Below, in pieces: positions 9,035-21,677 of a DNA stretch of 64,000 bases. The DNA is from Eunapius fragilis (taxonomy: Eukaryota; Porifera; Demospongiae; Spongillida; Spongillidae). Each line of letters begins with the position of its first letter. Within the stretch, counting starts at the first letter, position 1. The notes beneath the pieces are model-generated. The model had not been told where the DNA came from. It was given only the letters and a program-made list of their open reading frames with translations, and ran no database searches. The stretch covers positions 8,918,635 through 8,982,634 of the forward strand of contig OY811975.1 of assembly GCA_963681505.1 (NCBI GenBank), written 5' to 3'. Made by a program: the position numbers and the translations under genes.

Positions 9035-10616
9035 CCTTGGAACCAACTTTGGACATAAAGAAGGTAATTCATCACTTGTGTGAAATAAACTTTTCTATGC
9101 TCAGATGGTTGGCACATTCGGGTGTACAGCTAGAAAGTGAAAAGAGGCAACATCTCATCACAAATGACATCCTGGAAAAGAATTTAGAAGCAGAAGTTAC
9201 ACCATAATGCTTCTCATGCCCGTCTTGTGATGATGAGATAAGAGCAGCTGCCTATGCATATACCCCAAGCCTCATGCAGAAAGTGACCACCTTGTAGTCG
9301 AAAATGAAAGGTAAAGTAAACTATATTTTTGTAACCTGATCAGTGCAGTTTCTCTAAACAGAGAAGTTACTCTGATGTGGCGTAATGGAGTAACTCCAGA
9401 GACTGAAAAATGGGTCAAAGGTGATAAAGGCGGTGGTGCATTTAAAATGAACTTTCAAATTGTAAATACTAACTCACCAAACTCAATCCACAGTACATGT
9501 GTGTTTGCATTCTTTGAGGCACAGGACACCATTGAAAACTTTCACATAGCCCTTGATAGATACAAGGATGAAGTGACAAATTTAGGCATGTCTCAATAGA
9601 AGTGAGTCATACGAAGTACTGTTCACTCCAATATTGCTTTATTTACAATTGCTACTGTTACAGAGGTTACAATATCAGACTCTTTCTATCAGGGGAATAC
9701 GAGTTTTTATGTGCATTATATGGTCATGCAGGCGCAAGTAGTATGCGAGCTGAATTTTTTATGTTTAAAAGGGAAACACATTACATGTACATACCTTAAC
9801 ATAGGGAAGCAGCCATGTTTATGGTGTTTGGTGACACTTGATGACCTAGAAAGAAGTTGCAGTTTGAGAGCCCCATTTCCCGAACGGACCCTTCAGTCAA
9901 GGTTTGATGACTACTAACGCTTTGTAGCATCTGGCGGAGATATTAGAAAAGTGAAATTTTTAATAACTGCAAAGGAGAACCCTTATTTGCTATTTCATTG
10001 ACCCAAGTAAATATTCACATATGTCAATGTATGTTATGATAGGTCAATTCATTTCCATACCTTTTTATAGGTCTGCTTCCAGAACTACATATATCCATGG
10101 TCATATTCTACAAACAGTACTCCTTCCGTGAGAGGAATATGCCACCTCTTGGATTTAAGGCTCAGCTTGCAGTTATCTACAAATACAGGGCTAACAACTG
10201 CATCCTATGAAGAGTATGCAACTGCACTGAGGGAGCTGACTGCACTTAAGGAGCAACTGGAAGTGTTACATCTTGAATGCAGCAGTCTGAAGGATCTTTT
10301 CAACTACTCTGCAATGATTGTGGGAGAAATCAGTCCTCTTCTCTCTAGTCTAGCAGAGGAAGACATAAGCTACAGCAGTAAAATAGCAGAAATGGTTAGT
10401 TACTGGATATTAGGCAACACATGATATCCTCAAGCCAATGGATGTAGGCAAAAAGATCAGTGATGTGATGAATCGGAAGGTAGAAAAGGGGTTTGCAGCG
10501 TGAGGGACCACTTGTGAAGGGGGTAGAAGCTGTACTCCAATCTCTCAATGTACAACGCCAGCAGTACCATGGTGGAGCATTTATTGGTAATCATTACACC
10601 GCCAAAGTATTGCAGG
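9035..10616 (+). pseudogene. Decayed multi-exon gene of a transposon-like family
   Basis: Coding pieces on the plus strand include: 9040-9205 (LEPTLDIKK to EAEVTP, then a stop), a CPSCDDE segment (9215-9290), 9375-9597 (KWVKGDKGGGAFKM, EAQDTIENFHIALDRY), LFLSGEYEFL (near 9690) and PCLWCLVTLDDLERS (9812-9860). Then follow an acceptor TTTTTATAG before 10072, LHISMVIFYKQ (10085-10120), a coiled Leu-rich exon (10200-10395) and GVEAVLQSLNVQRQQYHGG followed by AFIGNH (10520-10590), ending in a GTAAGT donor. The order LSGEYEFL, CLWC, LHIS, YHGGxFIGNH is one I associate with a large family of repeated uncharacterised ORFs in cnidarian and sponge genomes, probably transposase-derived; the superfamily is unknown to me. 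Stops and frame changes suggest decay. It abuts the Gypsy LTR at 9034, so that element may have cut off its 5' end. Confidence 0.5.
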
Positions 10617-11879
10617 TAAGTAAAAAGAAAAGCAGCACTTTTGGCTTAATGCAACTTTATATTTTCTCACATAGGCTCAACACACACATGCACTGACATC
10701 GGACGCTTACGATAGTATATACACTGAATTTCATCCGTGAATCAACGAGACCGCGCTCCGCCATGTTAAAATAACTGCCATATTCACGTCTCATAGAGAA
10801 TATATCTAGTAACAGAGATAGCCAGAATACGTTGAGACAGCACTCTTGTATACACTCATTCCATTCTATAACCACTTGTCAGGCAAAAAAAAAAAAAGAA
10901 TTCGAAGAATTCAAAGATGATGACTCCAAATGGAGCGCTATCAGCCCGGGCTCAATATCATGGCGTAGGTTAACATAAAAAAACATAACGCTGGTATGTC
11001 TGTAGTCCTCCAAGGATGCCTAATCCATATTTTCAACTGAATTTACCTTTCCTTGAACGGATTGCACAAGATAACCCACATTCCACAGCTATATCACAGG
11101 AAAAAATGTTGCCGTACCAGTATTGGGAAATCATGTTTTCTCACCCCATAACGCATTCCAAACTCGGGATTGTACAGAATTTCCCAACCTACGGAAAAGA
11201 AAAGTTTCACATAACAATTACTAATTCGTGCAAGTATGACTCACATTACTTTATGAATGGTTTCAGTAAGGATTCAAAACCAGTATGCTGTTTAGGGCAG
11301 TCCTACAGACGGATTATTTAATCTCATCTTGGAAAACTTGTAATCCAATATTAGAACAATAAAGCTTGACCTTGGGAAAGTAGTTAACAGTATTGGAATA
11401 CGTCATCCCAATGATGTATTAGCTAGGCCGGAATTTATTTACAATAATGGGAACTGATTTTAAAATCATATTGTGTTTCTAAGTTGGAAGGAATATAATA
11501 ATATTAGGATGTATAAACAATTAATATTGTATAATGTTTTTTGCAATGAATACCCAAAGTGGGGAATTGGATATCCAATATTGAGATGTATAAACAATGT
11601 TGGGATATATAAAACTATATTGTATTTTTGGAAAACATTAATCTTAACATAAGTTGGAATGCATATATATAATATCAACTGGATATCCTATATTGAATGT
11701 ATAAAGAAAGTGTTGTGTTTAATTTGCCAATCATGGAGTGAAACCATTAATTAAATGCTGCAACTTATATTTTTCAATGTTAAAAACGGATACCCTGACC
11801 AAAAAAAGTAAATTGATTTGCCTATAACTTAATATGTGCACGGGGTAGGTGTGATAATGTTTTCATTGGTGACAAATAA
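10617..11879. other. AT-rich non-coding stretch with degenerate repeats
   Basis: No convincing gene. Between about 11400 and 11720 degenerate units containing GGATATCCAATATTG and GATGTATAAACAAT recur three or four times. The 101-codon open frame at 11016 has no recognisable feature. Confidence 0.5.
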
Positions 11880-14800
11880 ACTGCATTTAACACAGTATTT
11901 CTAGTAAACAAATCATACTGTCCTGCATCCAGTACTTCCCCATCCAGGTTCCTGTTGCAGCTCCTAAGATTGAAGCCCAATGAACTTCTTCCATTCTTGT
12001 ACATTCTTGTTTGAATTTGACACCAACACCATAGTAGGACATATCTTGCACATAATAGTGTACCTTGCAAGTGTGATCACCTATGTGAACATTTTGAACA
12101 TGTGCCAACCATATGTCCTCTTCCAAAGTACCTTTCACTTTTATCATATCTCCAGCAATGGGGAAGAAAGGAATAATGATATCATTAACAGAATTGGAAT
12201 GGATGGCCTTTGATAATCAATTACAATAAAACGTTTGGGATCCTCTAAGTTTTCATGTTCAGGAAACAGCATAATCTTTCTTTTGATACAACAGCAAGGT
12301 ACAATCCTTTCGGTTGAAGTTGGTTTCACATACGGATTTCCAATATACTCATGTAGCTGGACATGTCCAGTAGTATTAGTTATTTTAGAATAGAGATCAC
12401 CCATCACCAATGCACTATTGATACCTTGAGTAGAAAATATGCTTGTTATTACAATAACTTCAACACTGTCATCACATTTAGGATCAGTAATTAGGACTAA
12501 CTCTCCTAGTCGATAAACTGTACCACTGTGTTGGTGTTTTGGCATAAAAATACTTCTTGCATGAACAATGTGGTCCTGAACGGTTGGTAGATGAAGTGCT
12601 TCTTGTAGCAATATTGCTTCCCTTGCTTCTAGTATATCATGCCGCTTTTTCCCAATAAGAATTCCACCCTGTCCAAGTCCTTGTTCAGTTAACCTATGGG
12701 CCTCTGCAATGTTGTTGACATGGATGTTGCACATGGATTATAACACTGAATATAATTGCTAAGCCACATACCAGATTATCTGTTACCTTTCAAATATACT
12801 TGTCCCTCTTCCACTATAAAACTTCAGAAACTCTCTACGACACTCCGACTTAGCATATGTTAATTCCAAATTCTTCTTGTTACTAGATTTTGAAACATAC
12901 TTACAGCCCTTTCAAAAGAAAACTGTTGAAACCTCTTCAATGTCATCAACGATGTGCATTAAGTGGTGCAGTGATACAACACAACTTTTCCTGCCCTGAA
13001 CTTCTTCAGTAAGTATATTTTGTTTTGCAATAAAATGTGACAAAGGTTCACTATCTTGATCACTAAAACCATTTCGTCCTGTATTAAATAGCAGTTCAGT
13101 GATGCGACATATCAGAATCCAAATGTGATACTCAGCATCTGGAAGCAACGCTCCAAAGACATACACTAAATAAAAAAGCAGTTTAAGAATTCCTCTGCTT
13201 TCCAATATCCTAGGTTTTTGGTAATAGGCATTGGTAATCTTCCATCCTTCATCGATGCAATTTGATGTATTATAACTGATACCACAAAAGAATGCAAAAC
13301 TGTTTAGTATTGAGAATTGTGAAATAGCTTCAAAATATGCATGATACACTGCTGGATAAATATTTGAAAATTAAATGCAATACAAAATAGTGGTTCTTAC
13401 TTCATTTAATGTGTTATGCTAAAAGGTATCAAAAGCTTCAACCTTAATAAGTTTAATGCAAAATATGACCTTTAATGTAATGACTCACTATTGTAATTAG
13501 TCAATGCTTTTCAATTGCATATTCAGGTTTTGTTATAACGTTGATTCAACGGCTTTGAATGTGCTGGTTTTGTGCCGAAGGCTTTGACATAATTACAAAC
13601 CCTAGGTACAATCTTATTATTTGCCATAAAGTTATTAATTTCAATCCTGAGTTATGCTGGTATCAAAGGTTTGCATTAGAGTTATGGTATGGTTTGCATG
13701 CTGCCTATGACAATGCACTCGCCTTGTGTCCAAGACATGTGTTTCAACATCATCCATTCTTACTATTTTTTCATCAAAGTAATGATGAAGATGATGACTG
13801 AAAACATTTAGAGGAATGATGTACATAGCGTCAAGTACTAAATGAGAGAGGACATTAAATCCATACAAAGAAAATAAACGATGTAGGATAGAAAGGCCAG
13901 TAAATCCACTTAATTTAGCCATATCTGAACGTTTTGAAGGACGATCTTCAACGTCAATAGTCAAGATCTCATTTGTTCAACACAGCTTCTTAGTTCTCGC
14001 TTTGGCCAGGGATGACAACAGTGATAACGATAATCTCCATAGTAATATTGTGTACTGTTAACACTTGGACTTCCTGAAAGCAAGCAGTTGTAATTAACAT
14101 ATTGCAAAATTAGTACAAAGTACTTGAATTCACCTTTTACTTCACATCTTCTGCAAGGACTTATGCCATACTTAATAAATTTCCCCACTTCACACTGTGC
14201 TGGATAATCTCCAGTCCATAGAAGTATGCAGCACCTAATGGTAGCTGTCCGGGTTAAATACCAGCAATTGCTGCAGCATAACCCACTTCTAAACCTGTTA
14301 CATCATCACTGTATGTTACACAAATACCACAACTCTATACATACCATTAATAAATAGATCTTCTATCTCTTCCATAAGTGGATGGAGAAAAGAATCAAGA
14401 GTTACAGGACGTTTTTTTGGAAGAATATAACATGGTACAAATCCAATAACATAAACTTCATCTGCTTTGCACCTATCAGCTTTTTTCATGGTGGCTATTG
14501 AAACTTCAATTGCCCCTTGCAGATGGGATAGGATTACATACACTAATGCAAATAAAATAAAAATTAGCCCTGATAGCTTACCACACCCATGCTTTCCAGA
14601 AGTGCTAAATGGTTGCCAGCCATCCCAATGACCAAATAATGCTATGTTCCGTGGATTTTGGTTCGTGGTCAAATACATGGTGACATTCTTGGCACTGAAC
14701 TTCCACACAACTTTTGGCTGCCCTGCAATGTGAAATTGCTTCATTAATAGTGGCTGCACTTACAATCATACTGCATTGTAAACATCAGCATGGCAGGGTC

Positions 14801-15217
14801 CAATTAGCGTTCGGATTCCAAAACCACGATGTTTCTCCAAATCTCTTCCCATCCCAGATATCTTTTTTTGGATTCCACCCACCTGAAACACCTAACCAGT
14901 GCTCCTTTTCATTCCAATGTGCAGTCATTTTAATACACTGATTTTTGTCTTGACACCACTGTTCAATTTTATGACGAAGTGGTAGGTAAAAGTATAGTAT
15001 TTGTCCTTTCAGGCCACAGTACCTTTGAAAATAAAAAACTACACACACACACAAACACACAACATAGAGGTGTAATACTGTATGCACATTGAAAACAATT
15101 TCCAATACCTGCAAGCATCACTCTTGGATTCAACGTAGCAGAACATTCAACTTCATTACAATATGCTGAAATGGCGGAAAGCACACAAAAAAAAATTTGT
15201 TTTGCATACCCCTGCAC
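11880..15217 (-). pseudogene. CMC/Plavaka-like DNA transposon transposase, multi-exon relic
   Basis: Exon-like segments on the minus strand, in order: a Cys segment with TLNPRVML (15165-15111); YLPLRHKIEQW ... IWDGKRF (15000-14850); NVTMYLTTNQNP (14680-14650); GAIEVSIATMKKADRC ... KRPVTLDSFLHPLMEEIEDLFINGM (14530-14335); a CRRCEVKG zinc-binding segment (14150-14120); GFTGLSILHRLF followed by LVLDAMYIIPLNVF (13910-13800); VVSLHHLMHIVDDIEEV (12985-12930); and a C-terminal part (12734-12144, then 12147-11887) rich in aromatic residues. The order (DG, transposase core with DAMY in place of the usual DxMH, H-x-L-x-H-x-V-D-D, C-terminal beta-rich region) is that of transposases I know as the Plavaka/CMC group. 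Intronic gaps of 100-300 bases lie between pieces. No terminal inverted repeats were found, and several reading-frame breaks suggest an inactive copy. The family call is by motif memory. Confidence 0.55.
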
Positions 15218-15900
15218 GGTGTAAAATGTACACCGCGAAGCACGCCCAGGACATTAAATCCCCCAAACTGATAAACTACATGCAATGCAAACTAACTTAG
15301 GCCCATGCTCATGTGCAACTACTGCAATAATGTGCTACTTGCTAGGTTAAGGTGAACCAGGTGCAAATGACAGAGAAATGGCACCTTGTTTATATGACTT
15401 CTAGGCTTCTTTTATGGTTTATTGACTTGTTGATTTGTATTTACATCAAGGGTACAATGAAACAGTATTGCTATTAATAAATAATGGCAGCTCCGAACAG
15501 TAGTAAAGTTTGAATCAAATTATTTACAGTTGTCGGTTAATAACAGGTCAAATCCCTCTCTAGTATCAGCTGTGTTTGATCTTGGCCCTTCTGAAAATGA
15601 ACATGTGAGTTGAACATGTCCTTGTGGGTGTAATTGTGAGCACTATGTGTTAGAATAATAACTGTTACAAGTATTTATAGTGAATAATAGATGCAAGGTT
15701 GGTACTTTAATTGCAGTGCATGTGTATTCTTGCTTGTCACAAATATATTGGCCCATCTTTTTGTATATGGGAAGTGTTCTAAAAATAACTGCGCATATCT
15801 CAGGTCTAATAAGAAAAAGGTATCAGTCATAAAAATTCTTAGATGATGTCAGATTTGTTTAGAAGTCACAGTAGGTAGAGCGGTATTTTCATTCTATTCA
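15218..15900. other. Intergenic, nothing recognised
   Basis: AT-rich sequence without open frames of note, repeats or RNA-gene features that I can see. Confidence 0.5.
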
Positions 15901-15902
15901 CA

Positions 15903-16545
15903 TTGCCGTTGCAAAGAATCTCAGTGCATGAATTGCAAACTCAACTGCAAATCTATTTTACTTGCTCAGAACAAAAAATGGATGGAATGAGTGCCATAAT
16001 GTTGGCAACGTGTGGAGCAGTTGAACAGTACAAAGCCTGTGGTCTTGATACAGTTCATGACCAAATGAAATTCCGAATGTTGGTTGTTGGTGGTCCCAAC
16101 AACAGCAGTTGCAGTGTGAGCACCAGTAGTAACAGCCTGAGCTGCACCAGCAGCAATTTCAAGAGTTTAGGAAAGCTAACGATGAAGCAGCTTCAATCTT
16201 TGGCACCTGAGAAGAAGAGATGATACTTATTGATGTATGTTCTGCACTGTGCTAGTAACATGCACTTTGAATTTTTTTTTTTTTTTTTAGGAGAAAGAAA
16301 ATCACATTTGCTGCATGTGAAACATGGCCTGGCAATTATATTCCTACTTTCCGTAAGGTCTCAACAGAAATGCAGCAATTGGAATCACTTTTGGAGTCTT
16401 TGATACAAAATTCATCGTGTGAGTATTTTGGGAAACGTGCCATCAGAGGCTACATCCTTGATACTTTGGCAGAACGCCATAGGCAAGTAAGAAAGGGCAT
16501 GATTATGGCAAGGTACGCATGGATGGAGAATACTTTAATGAATTA
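15903..16545 (+). CDS. Hypothetical protein, two-exon fragment
   Basis: The first open segment (15903-16222) begins at a non-ATG codon, so it is probably an internal exon. It contains MDGMSAIMLATCGAVEQYK, a Ser-rich linker and KLTMKQLQSL. A pyrimidine-rich tract of 18 T followed by AG at 16288-16290 then opens a second segment. That segment reads RRKKITFAACETWPGNYIPTF ... YILDTLAERHRQVRKGM and stops at about 16545. The donor between them is not obvious because the first frame closes at a TGA. No domain is recognised. It could be a host exon pair or a fragment of a transposon accessory protein. Confidence 0.35.
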
Positions 16546-17176
16546 AATTCACCTGCTTAATTTATTAGAAGAGTGAACTGCGTGCAAGCAAGGTACCTGA
16601 CAAAGGTAAACAGTGTATTATGTATTTAATGTTATTATTTGGGACAACTAGCTAGACACTGCTAATCCAATCATAAATTCTAACTTTGAAGTTTGTATGT
16701 TGTAAGCAGCTTGAAATTGGTATATCATCCTGGGTTCTCAGTTTTTATAATTATTATTATTTTTATCCATGTGCAAAACTACAAACGGGAAAAAATGAGG
16801 AAAGAACACTTGGCAACACTACACTGCTTGAAGGTACAGTTTCTTTAAGGGCTATCAATACTGCTAATTATAAGCTATTATAACAATACACTACAATGCA
16901 GACACAAGTGTGTGATTGTGAAAAGCCAAATAACTACAATATGTGATAATTTTATTTTCAAAGAACAGAATGAAGGGAATGGGTGTTTGGAAAGATGGTT
17001 AGTAATTATAATTTGGTACTCTAGCTTGCATTTTATGAGTTGGGCTGTGCATTGAAAGTACTGGGTCTGAATAAATGTTTGGTGTGTAAAGACTAGACAA
17101 AAATCCCTTCGAGTATCTGTTAATTCATAATAATGTTATCTGCAATGTTATTTTTGTATGGCGTAATACACTAATA
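16546..17176. other. Intergenic, nothing recognised
   Basis: AT-rich sequence with no supportable feature before the 18-bp tandem array. Confidence 0.5.
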
Positions 17177-18290
17177 AGTGGACGAAGTATCAGAAGTGGA
17201 CGAAGTGTCAGAAGTGGACAAAGTGTCAGAAGTGGACAAAGTGTCAGAAGTGGACAAAGTGTCAGAAGTGGACAAAGTGTCAGAAGTGGACAAAGTGTCA
17301 GAAGTGGACAAAGTGTCAGAAGTGGACAAAGTGTCAGAAGTGGACAAGGTGTCAGATGTGGACAAAGTGTCAGAAGTGGACAAAGTGTCAGATGTGGACA
17401 AAGTGTCAGAAGTGGACAAAGTGTCAGATGTGGACAAAGTGTCAGAAGTGGACAATGTGTCAGAAGTGGACAAAGTGTCAGAAGTGGACAGAGTATCAGA
17501 AGTGGACAAAGTGTCAGAAGTGGACGAAGTGTCAGAAGTGGACAAGGTGTCAGGAGTGGAAAAAGTGTCAGAAGCGGACAAAGTGTCAGATGTGGACAAA
17601 GTATCAGAAGTAGACAAAGTGTCAGAAGTGGACAAAGTGTCAGAAGTGGACAAATTGTCAGAAGTGGACAAAGTGTCAGATGTGGACAAAGTATCAGAAG
17701 TAGACAAAGTGTCAGAAGTGGACAAAGTGTCAGAAGTGGACAAAGTGTCAGAAGTGGACAAAGTGTTAGAAGTGGACAAAGTGTCAGAAGTGGACAAAGT
17801 GTCAGAAGTGGACAAGGTGTCAGAAGTGGACAAAGTGTCAGATGTGGACAAAGTGTCAGAAGTGGACAAAGTGTCAGAAGTGGACAAAGTGTCAGAAGTG
17901 GACAAAGTGTCAGAAGTGGACAAAGTGTCAGAAGTGGACAAAGTGTCAGAAGTGGACAAGGTGTCAGAAGTGGACAAAGTGTCAGAAGTGGACAAAGTGT
18001 CAGATGTGGACAAAGTGTCAGAAGTGGACAAGGTGTCAGAAGTGGACAAAGTGTCAGAAGTGGACAAAGTGTCAGATGTGGACAAAGTGTCAGAAGTGGA
18101 CAAGGTGTCAGAAATGGACAAAGTGTCAGAAGTGGACAAGGTGTCAGAAGTGGACAAAGTGTCAGAAGTGGACAAAGTGTCAGAAGTGGACAAGGTGTCA
18201 GAAGTGGACAAAGTGTCAGAAGTGGACAAAGTGTCAGAAGTGGACAAAGTGTCAGAAGTGGACAAAGTGTCGGAAGTGGACAAAGTGTTA
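17177..18290. repeat. 18-bp minisatellite, about 62 units
   Basis: The unit is GTGTCAGAAGTGGACAAA, repeated with few variants (GATGTG for GAAGTG; AAGGTG for AAAGTG). Because 18 is a multiple of three and the unit lacks stops in several frames, long open frames appear on both strands (SEVDKV repeats on plus; TLSTSD and LCPLLT on minus). None has a signal peptide or supporting context. The array lies between two copies of a BEL/Pao gag segment. Confidence 0.95.
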
Positions 18291-20231
18291 GTGGAACGGT
18301 CCCAGCAGAAGAGCTTGAAGATGAGATAGGGAGATCTGATGAATACGCAGAAAAAATACACACAGATACTTGGGCAGATTCGAAAAACTTGCAAAACTTC
18401 TAATCAGAGCGTCGGCTTCTTGACTTCTGAGCCAAGTGGAGTCCGTATTGGGACCAGAATAGACGTTGATGCATTGGCACTACTGCAGACCAATCTCTCA
18501 GCCAAGCTCACCACGCTGGAAGCCTTGGATAAGGAGTTAGTGGAACTGGTCCCAGCAGAAGAGCTTGAAGACCAGTTAGGGAGAGCTGATGAATACTTGG
18601 AAAAAATACACAAGATGCTTGAGCAGATTCGCAAAACTTTCCAAAACTTCTAATCCACCTGTTGCAACTCCTCATGATGCTTCACCACCTTGCACATCGA
18701 ATCCGTCAGTCGCAACTCCCCGTGATGCCTAGCCGCTTCACACTCAAAGTCATGATCAGACCCCATCTGCACATTCAGTTGTGAGAGAAACAGTCAGCAG
18801 CAGCAGTAAGGTAAAACTCCTAAAGATATCCTTGCCTCATTTTAAAGGGAACCTCATATATTGGACAGCATTTTGGGATTCTTTTGAGTCAGCAGTCCAC
18901 CTCAATGGCTCTCTTTCAGATGTCGACAAGTTTATCTACTTGTGGTCATTGCTAGAGAAGACAGCCTATGATGCTATTGCGGGACTGACTCTATCATCAG
19001 CCAACTATCGTGAAGCAATAGACATCTTGAAGAAACAATTTGGGAATCTGCAAATGGTAATATCAAGGCTTATGCAAACCTTACTCAACCTGACTGCATG
19101 CAGTTACGGCTGAACATGACGTGAGAGGACGAGGTGATTGTTTGATGAGGTGGAGACTAGTGTCAGAAGTCTGAAGGCTCTTGGAGTGGAACTGGAATCC
19201 TATGGAACCATGCTAACGTCAGTGTTATTGACTAAGCTGCCTTATGAGATCAGATTGATTATGACCAGAAAGTCACCAAGTGAAGATGTAGACCTTGAGA
19301 CATTACTGAAAGTTTGGAGGAAGACTTCATAGCCAGAGAGCATTCTCATGATCCAAACAGGATTAACCATCACTCTCAAGACATGAAGCAGGACAAAATT
19401 CGCTCATCACCCACAGCCACAACACTTCTCTCTGGGACAACAGAGTTTACAAAGGCACTAAACGGATGCTGTTACTGCCAACAGCAACACTCCTCTGTCA
19501 ATTACCACACTGTGACCAGTCCTGATGATAGTAGACAGATCCTTAAAACCTGTGGGAGATGTTTCAACTGTCTTATCAAGGGCCACATTGGAAGAAAATG
19601 TTGCTCATCACCTCAATGTAAAACTTGCAACAGGAAACGCCATCCAAGCATCTGTAAACAAACTGCAGCAGTCCACCAGAAGAGTTCAAGCTCTACCAAC
19701 ATGGTTGCCTCTACTATAAATCCCGACACTTCACCTTTATTGACCCCAGCCATGAATGTACTCAGCCCAACTAGTAGGTGTGTTCTACTTCAGACAGCCT
19801 GTGCTCTGATCTGCAACCCCAAGACTCCTGATTGCCCAGTGGAACTACGAATACTGTTTGATGGGTGCAGCCAACAATCCTATTTGACTGAGTGAGCTAG
19901 AAGAGCACTGAAGGGGGGACCCCAAAGTGAACAACAACTCTCGATAACTGTATTTGGTTGCTGCAGAGGTGATTCCAAGTTATGTCCCATTATCAATGTG
20001 ACAATCCTATTGAAGGGATGTCCCAGCATGGATGTGACCCTATTTAATGTTCCCATTATCAGTGAGCCTATAGTTGGTCAACCCATAGATGTGTGTGTCA
20101 AGCAGAATCCACACTTTAAAGATTTAGAGCTTGCTGATTGGGCATTAGAAGTGGATGTCCTCATAGGATCGGATCATGGGGAGTGTGCTATGAAGGTGAG
20201 AGTGTTATTTGTACAATGCAGAGTGCCATAA
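18286..20231 (+). pseudogene. BEL/Pao retrotransposon gag-protease relic
   Basis: Order on the plus strand: an N-terminal gag helix region (18460-18650, LTTLEALDKELVELVPAEEL); the DUF1759-type gag core (18810-19110: LPHFKGNLIYWTAFWDSFES, YLWSLLEKTAYDAIAGLTLS, AIDILKKQFGN); its continuation (19138-19315: FDEVETSVRSLKALGVE, LPYEIRLIM); Cys/His knuckles (19470-19670: CCYCQQQH, CFNCLIKGH, CKTCNRKRHPSIC); and the DUF1758-type aspartic protease (about 19840-20190, DGCSQQSYLTE, VLIGSDH). Lesions: a frame change near 19090-19140, another near 19311 and a stop after the protease motif at 19893. The RT, RNase H and integrase domains and both LTRs are not seen. About 118 bases of the gag N-terminal region (18534-18653) also occur at 18286-18404, before and directly joined to the 18-bp array. 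Confidence 0.85.
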
Positions 20232-20551
20232 AGACAACCAAAAAACAGAATTGGAATGTCTTCAAAGCACTATGACTTCACCTGAGAGGTGTGATGAAAA
20301 GAGGAAGTCTTATGTGCAATATTAGGATAATGAAGTTTGTTCTGATGGAAATGGGAATGATTTTATCAGACTCATTCAACTTGGCATCAAGTCCCGATGG
20401 TCTATCAGCATTGATTCTACTGACGGCATTGTTCTCACTGTTTGAGTGCTCGGCAGCTATTCTTGGGCATGTCAGATTTCCTTTGACATGTCTGTTTATT
20501 TTTGGGAATGCCTCTGCTTTTTCTTGGAGCCCTCCCTACCTTTACCACTAG

Positions 20552-20815
20552 TTGAGGGCTTTGAGAGAGCTGACATTGGTGCAGAGATTCATTTAATGCA
20601 CGAAAATGGAGGGATGACATTAGAAGGTCCCATATACCAACTCTGCCAGAAACTTCTACTGCTGTTGAAAAGCTATCAGCATGCCCCTGATGTGATCAAT
20701 GCCACTACTGAGCTTCTGTCCACCCTGCCCTGCTCAACTTCAGCTATGACCAGGGTATGAAACAATAGCTGTTGTATTACCTGGAGGTGTGGCTTAACTT
20801 CTTCCCCCCCCCCCC

Positions 20816-20851
<36 letters not shown>

Positions 20852-21600
20852 CCCTCTTATCTCTCCCTCCAGGACCTGCCTGTTGCTTTCTGGAAACTCC
20901 CAATGTCAGGATACTTGGAGCCATAGCCCATGCAATATGATGTCACCAAGACTGATGTTGGCGCAATGCAGGCTTGCTAACACTGCCTAACTCAGGGCCT
21001 TGGAATTAAAGTGTGGGTAGTAGGTATTTCCTATCTGCATCAGCATGCTTCCATCACTTGTGTGTAGTTGCACACCAAGATGACACAGTCAGTACAAGGT
21101 GTGAAGGGGAAAAGTGGGTGGAGCTAGCCAGGCAGGAGGGGGAGAAGAAGGTGGAGCTAGCCAGGCGTTCATGGGAAGAGAGGTCAGAGAAGGCCATGAT
21201 GGAGACTGAGCAGCTCAGAGAAGCAGAGAGGCAACATGCTGGTCAGAAGGAAGACCTAGTAACCCTGCTTGAAGAAAATAGGCATGAGACTGAAAAACTT
21301 AAAATCCATAAGTAGCCAAGGGCCTTTGAACTTCACCTTTAATGGAGTCATCACACTGAACAGTGTGTCAGCAACATGCACTGGTCTTGAAGCAGTACAG
21401 GCCTACAGGGATATGTGTGAGCAGTTGGCTGCCAATAAAGCCTCATTAGATGAAGAGAATGAAGACCTCGCACGTGAGCTGGCTGAGCTGAGGTTAGAGG
21501 TTGAACACCTCAAAAATGGATTGCAGCGGAAAGAAGCACATACAGGGGACTGCAGCCCCCAAGCCAACTCCTGCACATCACCTGGGGGTAAGGGATGACC
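20552..21600 (+). CDS. Coiled-coil protein, partial multi-exon gene
   Basis: Exon 20552-20754 is bounded by an AG acceptor and a GTATGA donor and reads EGFERADIGAEIHLMHENGG in part, then QLCQKLLLLLKSYQHAPD. A second coding segment (about 21083-21312) is highly charged and helical (VELARRSWEERSEKAMMETE, then HAGQKEDLVTLLEENRHE). A third (about 21395-21597) reads AYRDMCEQLAANKASLDEEN and ELAELRLEVEHLKNGLQRKE, a clear heptad pattern. The pieces lie in different frames, as exons do, but the exact junctions of the second and third are not settled. The protein family is not recognised. A poly-C/poly-G tract and a 33-bp triplicated repeat interrupt or follow the exons, so this may be a truncated gene. 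Confidence 0.45.
20804..20848. repeat. C14-G31 tract
   Basis: Fourteen C are followed directly by 31 G, forming a self-complementary homopolymer junction inside an intron-like stretch between the coiled-coil exons. Confidence 0.9.
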
Positions 21601-21668
21601 TCACCTGCACATCACCTGGGGTAAGGGGTGACCTCACCTGAACATCACCTGGGGTAAGGGGTGACCTC
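21566..21668. repeat. 33-34-bp tandem triplicate
   Basis: Three copies of a unit containing CACATCACCTGGGG and TAAGGGGTGACCTCACCTG follow the third coiled-coil segment. Confidence 0.85.
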
Positions 21669-21677
21669 ATATTCCTG

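Noticed and set aside
17177-18290. CRISPR-like appearance of regular repeats
   Set aside because: Units are directly contiguous with no unique spacers, and the genome is eukaryotic.
17125-18394. Long open frames (up to 412 codons) on both strands over the 18-bp array
   Set aside because: Pure repeat translations open in several frames at once, without any unique domain or signal.
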